Source of the DNA: Chloracidobacterium sp.
Lineage (GTDB): Bacteria; Acidobacteriota; Blastocatellia; Pyrinomonadales; Pyrinomonadaceae
Reading direction: 5' to 3'
DNA length: 64,000 nucleotides
Assembly: GCA_016706275.1 (NCBI GenBank)
Contig: JADJJY010000001.1
Span: forward strand, 1,054,001 to 1,118,000
Every line of letters begins with the position of its first letter. Position 1 is the stretch's first letter. Both the position numbers and the translations under genes were made by a program. The notes beneath the pieces are model-generated. The model saw nothing but the letters and a program-made list of their open reading frames with translations, was not told the origin of the DNA and did no database searches. Shown here one piece after another: positions 34,135-43,308 of the stretch.

Positions 34135-36095
34135 TTTGGTTTTTTGATGGGCACGGCCGACGGAATATCTCCGTCGTCAGTGATCGGAACGATAGGCAGG
34201 CGAAATGTCGGTTTCGCTCGCGGTGAGGCCGTTAAAATAGGCGGGCCTTTTGGCAAACTGAAAAGCGAAGGCGTAAGCGGCAGCGAACGCTTGAGCATTG
34301 TGCCCCCGCGACCTGCAACCCATAGCCTGTCGCCGCCGCGGTAGACGACAGCTTGGAGCAGTTTGCCGGTGATATTAGGCTGAGTCGACCAAGTCTTGCC
34401 ACCGTCCTCAGTGATCAATATTGTCCCAAGTTCGCCCGCCGCGATCGCTTTGTCAGATCCATAAACCTGCACCGCAAAAAGATTTAGTTTTAACGGCGAT
34501 TCCTGATCTGCCCACGTAACGCCCCCGTCGGTCGTGCGCAGAGTGATGCCGCCCGAGCCGACAGCAAAGCCATTCTTATCATCGTAAAAGCTCACAGCGT
34601 ATAGATTTTCGCGGACGTCTATCTTGATCTTTTCCCAAGTGACGCCGCCATCCGCCGTCCTAAGGATCGTGCCCTTGTCGCCGACAACAATACCGTGCGT
34701 TTCGCTAAAAAACTTGATATCTTCCAGCCAGACACGCGTTCCCGAATTGAGCTGTTCCCAATACGCTCCGCCCGAACTAGTCCGGGCTATCATCCCGTTC
34801 GAGCCGACTGCAAAGCCCACCTTATCGGAAATGAAATTGACGGCTACGAGGTCTTCGGTCAGGTTCGAGATGCCCGCACCCCAGCTCGCACCGCCGTTGA
34901 TCGTCCGCAAAACCGTGCCGCCGTCGCCGACCACCCAGCCTTTTTGCCCGCCGATAAAAAACACGGCGTTGAGATTTACGTTTGTTTCTGAGAACGCCGT
35001 CAGCCATTCGCGTCCGGCGTTATTGGTCAGCCAGATCTTTCCCCGTGAGCCGACAGCGACGCCGATCTCATCGTTGAGAAACGCGATGTCATTAACGTCT
35101 TCACGACCGCCCTCGCTCAGACGCTGCCAGCTAAAACCGCCGTCGTCAGTGCGTAGGATCAGGCCGTTCTCACCGACCGCCCAGCCGGTAAATTTGTCAC
35201 CGTAATGGACGGCAACAAGCTTCGGATTTGTTCGCACATTAAACGGCAGCCACGAACGCCCGCTGTCCCCTGTAAGCCAGATCATGCCGTTGGCGTCGGT
35301 CATCGAACCGCTCGTCGCGTCCGAAAAAGTCACTGACAACATATCCGCCCGGCTAAAAATATTGACCCGCGACCAGGTCTGGCCGGCATCTTCGCTGCGA
35401 GAGACACAGCCGCCAAACCCGGCGGCGACCATCGTCGTTTGCGATAAATACGCGGCGTCCGACACAACAGCACCCGAACATGGATCGCTTTGCTTCCAGG
35501 TATCGCCGCCATTGTCCGTGCTCAAAACGACACCACCAATTCCCGCCGCGACCGCGTGACTCTCGTCAAAAGCGTCAATGCTCAAAAGCTGTTCTTGGGT
35601 GCCGGAAACCTGTGTTTTCCATGTGAGTCCCCCATCCGAAGTTTTCAGTATCCGGCCATAACTGCCGACGATCCAACCGGTATTGAGAGACTTGCCGGTA
35701 AACTTAATCCCGTAAAGATGATCTCGTGCGTCGACTGCAACCTGTTTCCAGTCTTTGCCGCCGTTGATCGTCGCGAGTAAAGTGCTGCGTGCCCCAACGG
35801 CGAAGGCGTTGTTTTTGTCGCGGACAAATACGGACGAAAGCGGGGCTTCGGCGGGTGAAAACTGGCGTTTCCAGCTAAAGCCGCCGTCGACGGTTTTCAA
35901 TATGGTCGCATCCGACCCGACTGCAAATCCCGTCTCTTTGTCAGGAGCGAAGTGAATCGAGTACAGCGGATTGCCTTGTGGCAGAGGATTTTGCCAAGTC
36001 CACCCTTGACTGCCGCGTTGGGCGTAAGATGGAACCGCGAAAAATGCGAAAGCCACTAAAAAAAGGAAACTTAAGTTCTTTAATAGCTTCTGCAT
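34131..36095 (-). CDS. Exported Ycf48-like beta-propeller protein
   Basis: This 654-residue protein has a signal peptide (residues 1-25, ending in SYAQ). About 13 repeats of 43-45 residues follow, each with an Asp-box such as TVDGGFSWKR or TEDGGKTWST preceded by FAVGS..ILKT. This is the Ycf48/HCF136 pattern (photosystem II assembly factor in phototrophs), but non-photosynthetic bacteria carry many such proteins of unknown role. The signal-peptide core is encoded by a copy of the dispersed AACCGCGAAAAATGCGAAA repeat. The C-terminal Pro-rich tail (about residues 610-654) is low complexity. Confidence 0.85.
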   Translation of the reverse strand: MQKLLKNLSFLFLVAFAFFAVPSYAQRGSQGWTWQNPLPQGNPLYSIHFAPDKETGFAVGSDATILKTVDGGFSWKRQFSPAEAPLSSVFVRDKNNAFAVGARSTLLATINGGKDWKQVAVDARDHLYGIKFTGKSLNTGWIVGSYGRILKTSDGGLTWKTQVSGTQEQLLSIDAFDESHAVAAGIGGVVLSTDNGGDTWKQSDPCSGAVVSDAAYLSQTTMVAAGFGGCVSRSEDAGQTWSRVNIFSRADMLSVTFSDATSGSMTDANGMIWLTGDSGRSWLPFNVRTNPKLVAVHYGDKFTGWAVGENGLILRTDDGGFSWQRLSEGGREDVNDIAFLNDEIGVAVGSRGKIWLTNNAGREWLTAFSETNVNLNAVFFIGGQKGWVVGDGGTVLRTINGGASWGAGISNLTEDLVAVNFISDKVGFAVGSNGMIARTSSGGAYWEQLNSGTRVWLEDIKFFSETHGIVVGDKGTILRTADGGVTWEKIKIDVRENLYAVSFYDDKNGFAVGSGGITLRTTDGGVTWADQESPLKLNLFAVQVYGSDKAIAAGELGTILITEDGGKTWSTQPNITGKLLQAVVYRGGDRLWVAGRGGTMLKRSLPLTPSLFSLPKGPPILTASPRAKPTFRLPIVPITDDGDIPSAVPIKKPN

Positions 36096-36140
36096 CAGGT
36101 CAATTTTCTTATTTCGTCCTTTTGAGTATCTTTCGCGGTT
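36033..36140. repeat. Split palindrome overlapping the Ycf48-like start
   Basis: The arm 36033-36051 equals the 19-mer at 26508. On the minus strand it encodes part of the hydrophobic core of the signal peptide (AFAFFAV). A partial complementary arm (TTTCGCGGTT, 36131-36140) lies upstream near the rnhA 3' end, with the start codon between. The repeat therefore supplies both coding and untranslated sequence. Confidence 0.7.
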
Positions 36141-36597
36141 AAATTTCTTTAGTTCCTAGTTCTACAACTGCTTCCTCTAGCAAAGCCGCATCCACATAAC
36201 CCAGCTCAGCCATTTTTCGTGCCATCGAGTCTGCGACTTCCTGCACGGCGTGGCCGTTGTGGCCCTTGACCCATTTCCAGGTTATCTGGTGCTTTTTAGA
36301 TGCGCTGTCGAGTCGTTTCCACCATTCGTGATTAGTTTTTCGTTTCCAGGTTCCGCCCATCGTCTCGACCACATACCGCGAATCGGACATCAGCGTGATC
36401 ACACACGGCTCTTTCAGGCTCTCAAGCCCGATGGCTGCCGCCGCGATCTCGGCCTGTTGATTGGTCGCGCTGCCGAGAAATTCGCCGACCGCTTTCCAAA
36501 ACCCTTTGAACCCAAGCACAGCTACCGCCGCCGCCCGGGGATTTCCCCTGCCGTTGCCGAGACTCGAACCGTCGCAGACTATGGTGACTTGTTTCAT
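36139..36597 (-). CDS. rnhA: Ribonuclease H
   Basis: This 152-residue type 1 RNase H removes RNA from RNA-DNA hybrids. The catalytic acidic residues are Asp9 (CDGSS), Glu50 (QQAEIAA), Asp72 (SDSRYV) and Asp123 (VADSMAR). The flexible-loop His is in KGHNGHAVQE. Length is standard. It lies three bases after the SbcC-like gene on the same strand, so the two may share a transcript. Confidence 0.95.
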   Translation of the reverse strand: MKQVTIVCDGSSLGNGRGNPRAAAVAVLGFKGFWKAVGEFLGSATNQQAEIAAAAIGLESLKEPCVITLMSDSRYVVETMGGTWKRKTNHEWWKRLDSASKKHQITWKWVKGHNGHAVQEVADSMARKMAELGYVDAALLEEAVVELGTKEI

Positions 36598-36600
36598 ATT

Positions 36601-38835
36601 TTAGTTGCCGACCGATACGACGTTGTCGACAAAATTGTCAAAGGTCTCGTCGTGAGAGATAACAAAAAGCTGGTCAAAATGCGTGATGCGGCTGATCTGC
36701 ATTGCGAGGTTTTCGCGGCGTTCGGCATCCATGTTGGTCGTCGGTTCGTCAAAAAATGCGATGCGGATATCGGTCAACTGTTTTAACAGAGCGAGCCTGA
36801 TCGCGAGTGCCGCAGCCATCTGCTCGCCGCCCGAAAAACTCTGAAACGGGCGCTCGTACCCATCCTCTTCAAGCATTATGGCGTAATCCTCGCCCCATTT
36901 CAGCGTGCGTTCCGCGTTTCCGGTGATCTCGCGAAACAGCAGATTTGCCTCAAGTGAAACGTGATGCACATAGTTGCGTGCAACACGCGGAGCCGCTTCT
37001 TTGAGCGTGTCGCGGATAAAGGCGGTCGTCTCGGCTACGGTCTCGAGCCGTTCTTTTTCTTTGAACTCACCCGACAAAGACTTTCTGATCTCAGCAAAAT
37101 GTTTTAGCTCCGCCGCAAGCTGAGCTTCGCGCTGCTTTGCCGCGTCAAACGTCGCCCGGATCTCGGCGTGGCGTTTTTCGGTCTCATGCAGCGCAGTACG
37201 CTCGGCAATGTGGCGGGCATTGTTGTAACCGCCGGCGATGAGGTCCTGATGCTCGTCGAGATCCTCGATTAGGATACGGCGGTCGGCTTCGAGACGTTCT
37301 AGGTTGCTTTCTATCTTGGTGACATATTCTCGAAGCTCGGGTTCGCGGGCAGTCTCGTTCTCGAGAAATTTTATTCGGACGCGCGGGTCACCCAACGTCT
37401 TTAGCTTGCTTTCAAGATCCGCAAAGTTTTTTTCAAGCCCTGCCAGCCCGCCGATCCTCGTTTCCAGCTCTTTTCGTTCGGTAGCAAAATGCGTCCCCTC
37501 GGTTTTTAGCTCGGCTTCGCGGGTGCGAAAACCTGTGAGCATTGCCGCAAACCGTTCGGCTTCACGAGCATTTTTTAACGCGGAGGCAACGACGATTTGC
37601 TCTGTTTCAAATCCGGCAATTTGAGATCTGAGATCGGTGAACTGGCTCGAAACAAAACTTTCGAGTGTCTCGCCTTCTTTTAAATTGAGGCATTTTTGCG
37701 ACAATATCGGACACAGGCCGTTTTGTATCTCGCTCTGAAATTTCTGATCGCGTTCGAGACTCGCTTTGAGCGTGGCGATCTGACGGACAAGCTCGGCATC
37801 GCGGCTTTCGAGCGGTTTGATCTCTCCCGCACCGGCGGCTTTTGCCTCGGCTTCTTTTAGCTGTTCGGCGTTTGAACGATAACTTGCTCGTAGTCGCTCA
37901 ATACGTTCGTCGAGACTCTTGATCTGATTTTCGACCGCTTTTGCGTCCGCAATCTTTTCCCGCAGTGTATTAAGTTCGCCCTCAAGCCTTTCCTGATCGG
38001 CAACCTTTGGCTTTAGCTTGGTGATCTCGGCGTGGGCCTTTTGCACAGCTTCGATGCTTTCATTCAGTCGCTTTTGATCGGCCTTGATGTTGGCGATGGC
38101 ATTTTCAACACGCTCAAGCTCGTCAAGCTTACTGACAACGTGCCGCTTTTCAGCGATGGTCTTTTGAAGCGTTTGAACCTCACCGGCGAGCGTCTTAGCT
38201 TGCTCCTGATAAACTTTATACTCTTGTTCGACGGTGTCGGACCGCGTTAGTTCGCCCTCGGCACGGGCGATGCCCACGCTAATTTTCGTAACGGAGGATT
38301 CCAGATATTTTGAGGTTTCACGCAGCTTTTCTGCCGCTTGTCGATACTCTTCGACCTTGAGCAGACGGTCAAAAGCTACCTTTCGCTCGGTCGCTCCTTC
38401 CAAAAAGATAGCGGTAAATGTGCCTTGGGGAACACCGATCGCTTGTTTGAAAAGCGATTTTAGATCGGTGCCGGGTTCGAGCCCGAGATGCTGCCAGAGA
38501 AAGCGAAATACCTCTTCTTTTTTATCGGCGATGCGTGTCTGCAAACGCGGGTCGGTGACGTTATATCCCGCTCCGGTGTCGCGCGTGACGATATACTCGC
38601 GTTCGTCGAGTCCGCTTTCAAACGTCACCCGAACGACCCCTTTTTTCTCACCGCGTTTAACAAAATCCTCTTTCTTATAATCGAGCAGATCAAATAAGAC
38701 CCACGCGATCGCCTCGATGATCGTGGTTTTACCGGCACCGTTCTCGCCTGTGATAGCGGTTGTGCCACGGGTAAATTCGAAAGATGAGGCGGCGTGAGAT
38801 TTGATATTCTCAAGCTCGATCTTAGAGATATGCAT
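36601..38835 (-). CDS. Short SbcC/Rad50-like SMC ATPase
   Basis: This 744-residue ABC ATPase has the Rad50/SbcC layout. Walker A GENGAGKTT is at 30-38, with Q-loop context QAIGVPQGTFTAIFL. Long coiled coils flank a central CPILSQKC at about residues 376-383, and the signature FSGGEQMAAALAIRL and Walker B IAFFDEPTTNMDAER are near the C terminus. It is shorter than E. coli SbcC (about 1050), with reduced coils, and the zinc-hook CxxC is replaced by Cys-x6-Cys. No SbcD/Mre11 nuclease gene is adjacent. The likely role is DNA double-strand-end processing, but pairing is unproven. Confidence 0.85.
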   Translation of the reverse strand: MHISKIELENIKSHAASSFEFTRGTTAITGENGAGKTTIIEAIAWVLFDLLDYKKEDFVKRGEKKGVVRVTFESGLDEREYIVTRDTGAGYNVTDPRLQTRIADKKEEVFRFLWQHLGLEPGTDLKSLFKQAIGVPQGTFTAIFLEGATERKVAFDRLLKVEEYRQAAEKLRETSKYLESSVTKISVGIARAEGELTRSDTVEQEYKVYQEQAKTLAGEVQTLQKTIAEKRHVVSKLDELERVENAIANIKADQKRLNESIEAVQKAHAEITKLKPKVADQERLEGELNTLREKIADAKAVENQIKSLDERIERLRASYRSNAEQLKEAEAKAAGAGEIKPLESRDAELVRQIATLKASLERDQKFQSEIQNGLCPILSQKCLNLKEGETLESFVSSQFTDLRSQIAGFETEQIVVASALKNAREAERFAAMLTGFRTREAELKTEGTHFATERKELETRIGGLAGLEKNFADLESKLKTLGDPRVRIKFLENETAREPELREYVTKIESNLERLEADRRILIEDLDEHQDLIAGGYNNARHIAERTALHETEKRHAEIRATFDAAKQREAQLAAELKHFAEIRKSLSGEFKEKERLETVAETTAFIRDTLKEAAPRVARNYVHHVSLEANLLFREITGNAERTLKWGEDYAIMLEEDGYERPFQSFSGGEQMAAALAIRLALLKQLTDIRIAFFDEPTTNMDAERRENLAMQISRITHFDQLFVISHDETFDNFVDNVVSVGN

Positions 38836-38935
38836 TGCGAATTCAAGTTTAGAATATATCCGTTGAAACAGAAATATTTGAACGCGGATTTAACGGACCG
38901 TGAGAAAAATCAGCATTTAGGGCTACAATCTAACT

Positions 38936-39232
38936 ATGAAATTCGAATCCGGCGAAGCTATCATTGCCGTCCTGCACAGTCCACGCGAAAAATTGTTGGG
39001 TATTCTCGATGAGATCAACCCTGCGGGCATTAGTCTGCGTTCGATCGAGCTCGGGTATTTTGATGATTGGTGCCGGGCTATCGTGTCAGGCGAGCAGCAC
39101 CTGACGATGACGGATCATTTTATCCCGATGTGGCGGGTAGAACGGGTGAGCCGCGATGCTGCGGATGGCGAGGTGCCGTCGATGACGGAGCAGTTTGAAA
39201 CACGAACAGGACGGCGGCTCAACGAGCAATAG
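38936..39232 (+). CDS. Conserved hypothetical small protein
   Basis: This 98-residue soluble protein is divergent from the SbcC-like gene. It has a compact alpha/beta look (SGEAIIAVLHSPREKLLGILDEINPAGISLRSIEL). The aromatic, acidic phrase FDDWCRAIVSGE and IPMWRVERVSRD resemble protein-binding surface segments, but no named family is recognised. Its stop is one base from that of the convergent DUF4097 gene. Confidence 0.65.
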   Translation: MKFESGEAIIAVLHSPREKLLGILDEINPAGISLRSIELGYFDDWCRAIVSGEQHLTMTDHFIPMWRVERVSRDAADGEVPSMTEQFETRTGRRLNEQ

Positions 39233-39233
39233 G

Positions 39234-40268
39234 CTAAGGTTTTTTGATGACAATGCTGCCGCTATTGGTGGTGAGTCTGACGGAGGCTCCGCCCGTGCCA
39301 AGTTTGCCGACAACCCTTTTTACTGGGCCTTCCATTATGTTTTCAGTCTCGATCTTTAACGGCAGATCGTAATTAAACGTACCAAAACCATACGACGCGA
39401 CCACCTGACACGATGTATCGACCGGCACGGACATCCTGATCGAACCGTTAGACGTGCTGAGGTTATAGCTGCCGCCGCTCAGTATCTCGCCGTTGTATGA
39501 CACCGAGCCTGAGATCGAAGTAACATCGACCTGACGGTAATCCAGCTTTTGTAAATTAACGTTCCCGCTATTGGTCTTTGCCTTAAATTGATCGCCGATC
39601 TCGCTCGGCCCGGAGCCAAATACGATCACGTTGCCGTTGGTGCTTTCGAGCGACATCGCACCCGTCGAAGATTCGACAGTCACATCGCCCTCATAAGTCA
39701 CGGCAACCGCTCCCTCGGCAATGTTACGCAGATTGATGCTGCCGCCGATAGTTTTGACGGTGGCCTTGCGAACGGTGTCGATAACTGTAGTTGTCTCTTG
39801 CCCTTTAATATTGATGACCGCGTTGACCGGCAAGTCGATCTCGATCTCGTCGCCCCAGATACATTCGGTCGGGACGGCGTATTTACCCTTTGTTTTTGCG
39901 TCCAACCCCGTCAAATTTATAAGGGCGGGCATATTTGTTTTAGGGCTTTTTAGCTGGACGTTAAAGCCAAATTTCGCACCGTCTTTAACAAAAACACGGA
40001 TCTCGCTGCGGTCCCAACCGTTCACTTTCAAGCTGCCCTGCGTAACGCAGAGCGACAGATTTACATTCTTATCAACCGCGATCGATTTCTCCGACGTGTC
40101 GCCTCCGGTCATTGGTGCGAGCACCGGCAGGGGGGCTTTTTTGCTTACGCCGTAAACCCGTGACGGCGGATCCGGCATCGACGGCTGTGCCTGGACAAGC
40201 ATCGGAATGGCGGCAAATAGAGACACCGCTACTATCCGTAATATTATTTTTGCGATTGGGTTATTCAT
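39234..40268 (-). CDS. Exported DUF4097-like beta-helix/adhesin protein
   Basis: This 344-residue protein has a signal peptide (ISLFAAIPMLVQAQ) and a body of short repeated beta strands such as ATVKTIGGSINLRNI, DVTVESSTGAMSLESTNGNVIVFG and GSIRMSVPVDTSC. This is the pattern of DUF4097/GIN auto-transporter-head domains. It is the last gene of a sigma/anti-sigma/DUF4097 set. Similar triads in other bacteria put a surface or envelope protein under an ECF sigma factor. Exact role unknown. Confidence 0.8.
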   Translation of the reverse strand: MNNPIAKIILRIVAVSLFAAIPMLVQAQPSMPDPPSRVYGVSKKAPLPVLAPMTGGDTSEKSIAVDKNVNLSLCVTQGSLKVNGWDRSEIRVFVKDGAKFGFNVQLKSPKTNMPALINLTGLDAKTKGKYAVPTECIWGDEIEIDLPVNAVINIKGQETTTVIDTVRKATVKTIGGSINLRNIAEGAVAVTYEGDVTVESSTGAMSLESTNGNVIVFGSGPSEIGDQFKAKTNSGNVNLQKLDYRQVDVTSISGSVSYNGEILSGGSYNLSTSNGSIRMSVPVDTSCQVVASYGFGTFNYDLPLKIETENIMEGPVKRVVGKLGTGGASVRLTTNSGSIVIKKP

Positions 40269-40287
40269 CGAAATTCGGACGTTGGAG

Positions 40288-41139
40288 CTATCTCAGGCTC
40301 GCCATCAACTCCCCTTTTTGCGAGACCGAATTTAACAGATCGATCTTGTTTTGATACGACGAATACAGTACCTGCTTGGCCGATTCGTTCTTAGGATTTT
40401 TCTTGACCTCGCGACGCATTTTGGCGATCGCGTCATCTACGACGGCCATATCGCGTTCGTAAGCGATGCGTTCGGACGGCCGCAAAGTCTCAGATTTCTG
40501 TGTCTCGACCGTCTTTGACAGGCTCGAGATGGTTTTGACATAACTCTCTTCGCCCGGCATGTAACTAGCGTTATTTGTGCTGGCAGATGTTTTATAAACT
40601 GCGGTCGAGGTCGTAATACGGCGATCATCATATCGAGTCGAGGCACGCTCGACCGTGTACGGAGTTGAAGATCTTGGATCGACAACAACATCGCCGGCTG
40701 GGGCAATTTGAGCGGTGGTTGAAACTTTAGTTTTGGGTATAACAACTTCGGCAACTGTCGGCTGCTCAGGTGCACGATTAAGTAAAACTGCGGCTGATAT
40801 GCCGATCACGATCAAAACACTTGCGGCGGCGGCGAATGTCGGATTTGCCAGGGCTACGGCTAAGAACGCCCAGGCTTTGCTCCAGATAGATTGATTGTTG
40901 CGGTCGGTCTCGATCGAATCGTTGATCTTGTTCCATAGACGCTGCGTCGGCACGAGCGTGTTAAATTCGCGTTCGAGCGCCGGGAATACGAGTGCCGATT
41001 CTTCCTCAGCCTCGGCGAGCATCAAGGCACACGTATCGCACGCCGCGACGTGGCTCGAGATCCGCGTCGATTCGTCGTGGGTGAGTTCGCCATCCAGAAA
41101 GGCCTGGATCATCCCTATGTCAAAACAGTTTGCGTTCAT
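40288..41139 (-). CDS. Zinc-finger transmembrane anti-sigma factor
   Basis: This 283-residue protein has an N-terminal zf-HC2 anti-sigma domain with the zinc motif His30-x3-Cys34-x2-Cys37 (HVAACDTC). A single transmembrane helix lies at about 101-120, followed by a periplasmic region rich in Ser and Thr. It overlaps the ECF sigma gene by four bases (ATGA), the standard arrangement for a cognate pair. It should hold the sigma factor until an envelope signal triggers release. Confidence 0.92.
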   Translation of the reverse strand: MNANCFDIGMIQAFLDGELTHDESTRISSHVAACDTCALMLAEAEEESALVFPALEREFNTLVPTQRLWNKINDSIETDRNNQSIWSKAWAFLAVALANPTFAAAASVLIVIGISAAVLLNRAPEQPTVAEVVIPKTKVSTTAQIAPAGDVVVDPRSSTPYTVERASTRYDDRRITTSTAVYKTSASTNNASYMPGEESYVKTISSLSKTVETQKSETLRPSERIAYERDMAVVDDAIAKMRREVKKNPKNESAKQVLYSSYQNKIDLLNSVSQKGELMASLR

Positions 41140-41711
41140 ATCGTTTCCTTGCCCGGTTTGCCGTAAAAGCGGGCAAATTCTTGTCTGGCACGTGCTACAA
41201 ATGTGCCGATGCTCGACTCGTTAAGGTCGAGGCTGGTGGCGATCTCTTTGTAAGAGAGGCCCTGTTGTTTCAATATCAAGCAGCTCCTGAGCGGCTCTTT
41301 TACCCGGCTTAGCGCCCGGTGAATTTCACTAACGCCTGCCGATTCTTCATACTCGGTCTCGACCGACGGGGCGTGCGTTGTGCCTGATTCTTTGACGTAA
41401 TTATCGTCTCTCGTGTTCGCCCTAATATTCCCGCGAACAGTATTCTTTGCAACATTTATCGCCACCCGAATAAGCCAGGGGCGGAGCATTTCTTCGGTAG
41501 TGATCGAATCGAGATTTTTGTAGAGTCTGAGATAAGTTTCCTGCACGACATCTTCGGCCACGGCGGCGTCCTGCACCACCGACCGGGCGGCGCGAAAGAC
41601 GGTTCGGTGATGAAGCGCGAAAGCCTCTTCAAACTCGATCTTACCTGTCGCTGCCGTCGCCGCTGTTTGCTCGGACATTATGTCCACAAATATGTCAGTA
41701 CTCTCGTTCAT
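41136..41711 (-). CDS. ECF RNA polymerase sigma factor
   Basis: This protein of about 191 residues has sigma region 2 (AEDVVQETYLRLYKNLDSI, LRPWLIRVAINVAKN) and region 4 helix-turn-helix (LKQQGLSYKEIATSLDLNESSIGTFVARARQEF). There is no region 3, as expected for ECF factors. The start is uncertain. The ATG at 41711 is preferred, with 41678 and a GTG at 41735 as alternatives. The anti-sigma gene overlaps its 3' end. It probably controls itself and the DUF4097 gene downstream. Confidence 0.9.
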   Translation of the reverse strand: MNESTDIFVDIMSEQTAATAATGKIEFEEAFALHHRTVFRAARSVVQDAAVAEDVVQETYLRLYKNLDSITTEEMLRPWLIRVAINVAKNTVRGNIRANTRDDNYVKESGTTHAPSVETEYEESAGVSEIHRALSRVKEPLRSCLILKQQGLSYKEIATSLDLNESSIGTFVARARQEFARFYGKPGKETI

Positions 41712-41777
41712 TATCAGCATCAAAATGCTCTTCACAGTAGATACACCGCGAATGTCGGAATTATGACAAGAATAACC

Positions 41778-43202
41778 TTAAAAAGTTAGTTTTTTCAATC
41801 GTTGCATGATGCCGGATGACAGACCGATGGAGCCGCCGGAGGTGACCAAAAAGTAATAGCAGTCATCCGTTTCATTGAGGATACGTTCAAGATCGGTGTG
41901 AGGTTCTGTGGAATTGAAGTTTGGCTCGGCCAATGCGAGCCGTTTGAGCGATTCGTAAAGGTGCGAACGGCCTGTGTCGAGTTTGCCAGCGTCGTGGTCA
42001 ATAACAAGCTGAAACGACGCATTTTCGGCCGTAAAATGGGCGATCACCGATGCGGCAAGGCTCGCTCCGGCCTCAAACTGCTCTGAGCTGACAACGGTTT
42101 TGCCGCCCTGCTCAGCGGCGATCTTTTCTCGCACCGGCAGCTCTTTGCCCGGGTCTTTTGCGATCCGCGTGTCGAAGATAACGGTGACGCGCTTTTCGTC
42201 TTCGTCGGCGTATTCACGTACGGTGAGATGCATCGTTCGGGCGGTGGCTTTCCAGTCGATGCGGCGCAGGTCGTCCTGCGGCTGGTAATTTCTGAGAGCA
42301 AGCAGGTCTTGCCCGACGCCTCGTCGCCCGACGGAATGTTCGCCGGCGTTCATCGGCGTTTGGTCGAGCTCAGGCCCAAAAGCTTCGATCTTTGGAAAAA
42401 CGATCAGCTCCGCCGCCTTTGCCGGCAGACGCCGCCGGTGACGAAAAAAGCCAAAAGGGAACTTGGTCGAAAGCTCAAAATCCCTGATCGTGAGTTTTCC
42501 CCGATGCGGAAAAATATGGGCGGTCTTGACCTCGACCGTCTCTTTGCGGCCGATATAGACAAAATGGCTCAGCGTCCGCCTAATGACCGGCGCCTGGCCG
42601 AGGCGTCGAGCGATCCATTTGGGAAGTATTGCGTCGAGATCATCTGCGGCGATCGAACGCTCACGTTCCTTACCCCGAACCTCTGCGACGACCGAAAACG
42701 CAGGGAACAACCGCTTGCGATTCGTGATGCTGACGAGTATCTGCGTCGGCTCTTCCGCAAAGATCGTGTCGGGAAACCGCATTTTGATATCGAGTTTTTT
42801 TAGGCAAATACTGCCCGCAAAAAAACCGACGATCATCGTCGCGATGAGGAACGACAGCACGATAAACAGCAGATTATTGCCCGTGTTCCACGCCGAAAAA
42901 CCTACGATCAAAATCAGCACCAGCATGATCGCCCCGCCGGTCGTAAATTCGAACGGCAGATTCATCTGCGACGCTTCGCGGCCCGCATTTCTAACAAGCG
43001 GCGGCACGACGAACACCAAAATTATAAGAACAAAAACAAGCGAAGCCCCGGCCGCGATACCCGCGAGACGAATATTACCCGTCTGATGGGCGTAAAGCGT
43101 CACACCCGCGAGAGCGAGCCCGCCAAGCACGACCGCGCCGCCAAGAGCGGCATTTCGCAGATCGCGAAAGCTAAAAAGCTGGCTGGCGAGTTTTAAGTTC
43201 AT
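41778..43202 (-). CDS. DUF58 domain membrane protein
   Basis: This 474-residue protein has three or four N-terminal transmembrane helices (residues 20-150). The DUF58 signature DDLRRIDWKATARTMHLTVREYADEDEKRVTVIFD lies at about 300-335. DUF58 proteins commonly pair with MoxR ATPases, as here, and resemble von Willebrand A-fold scaffold proteins in envelope processes. The MoxR gene lies upstream on the same strand, separated by a palindrome. Confidence 0.87.
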   Translation of the reverse strand: MNLKLASQLFSFRDLRNAALGGAVVLGGLALAGVTLYAHQTGNIRLAGIAAGASLVFVLIILVFVVPPLVRNAGREASQMNLPFEFTTGGAIMLVLILIVGFSAWNTGNNLLFIVLSFLIATMIVGFFAGSICLKKLDIKMRFPDTIFAEEPTQILVSITNRKRLFPAFSVVAEVRGKERERSIAADDLDAILPKWIARRLGQAPVIRRTLSHFVYIGRKETVEVKTAHIFPHRGKLTIRDFELSTKFPFGFFRHRRRLPAKAAELIVFPKIEAFGPELDQTPMNAGEHSVGRRGVGQDLLALRNYQPQDDLRRIDWKATARTMHLTVREYADEDEKRVTVIFDTRIAKDPGKELPVREKIAAEQGGKTVVSSEQFEAGASLAASVIAHFTAENASFQLVIDHDAGKLDTGRSHLYESLKRLALAEPNFNSTEPHTDLERILNETDDCYYFLVTSGGSIGLSSGIMQRLKKLTF

Positions 43203-43215
43203 TTGAACGTGGCAA

Positions 43216-43308
43216 GTTCGTTGAGTTAATAGAGTTCATTGAGTTTGTTGAGAAAATTTTTTTTTCAGAAACTCAACGAACTCAAGGAACTCAATAAACT
43301 CAAAACTC
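43216..43308. repeat. Intergenic palindrome of GAGTT words between MoxR and DUF58 genes
   Basis: Left arm 43216-43251 and right arm 43272-43308 are inverted repeats built from GAGTT/TTGAG words around a T-rich loop. The right arm touches the MoxR stop codon. The words resemble those inserted in nadB (GAGTTCCGAGTT). Confidence 0.8.

Noticed and set aside
34131..36095. Photosystem II assembly (Ycf48) as evidence of phototrophy
   Set aside because: No photosynthesis gene is present and Ycf48-like Asp-box repeats are common in non-phototrophs.
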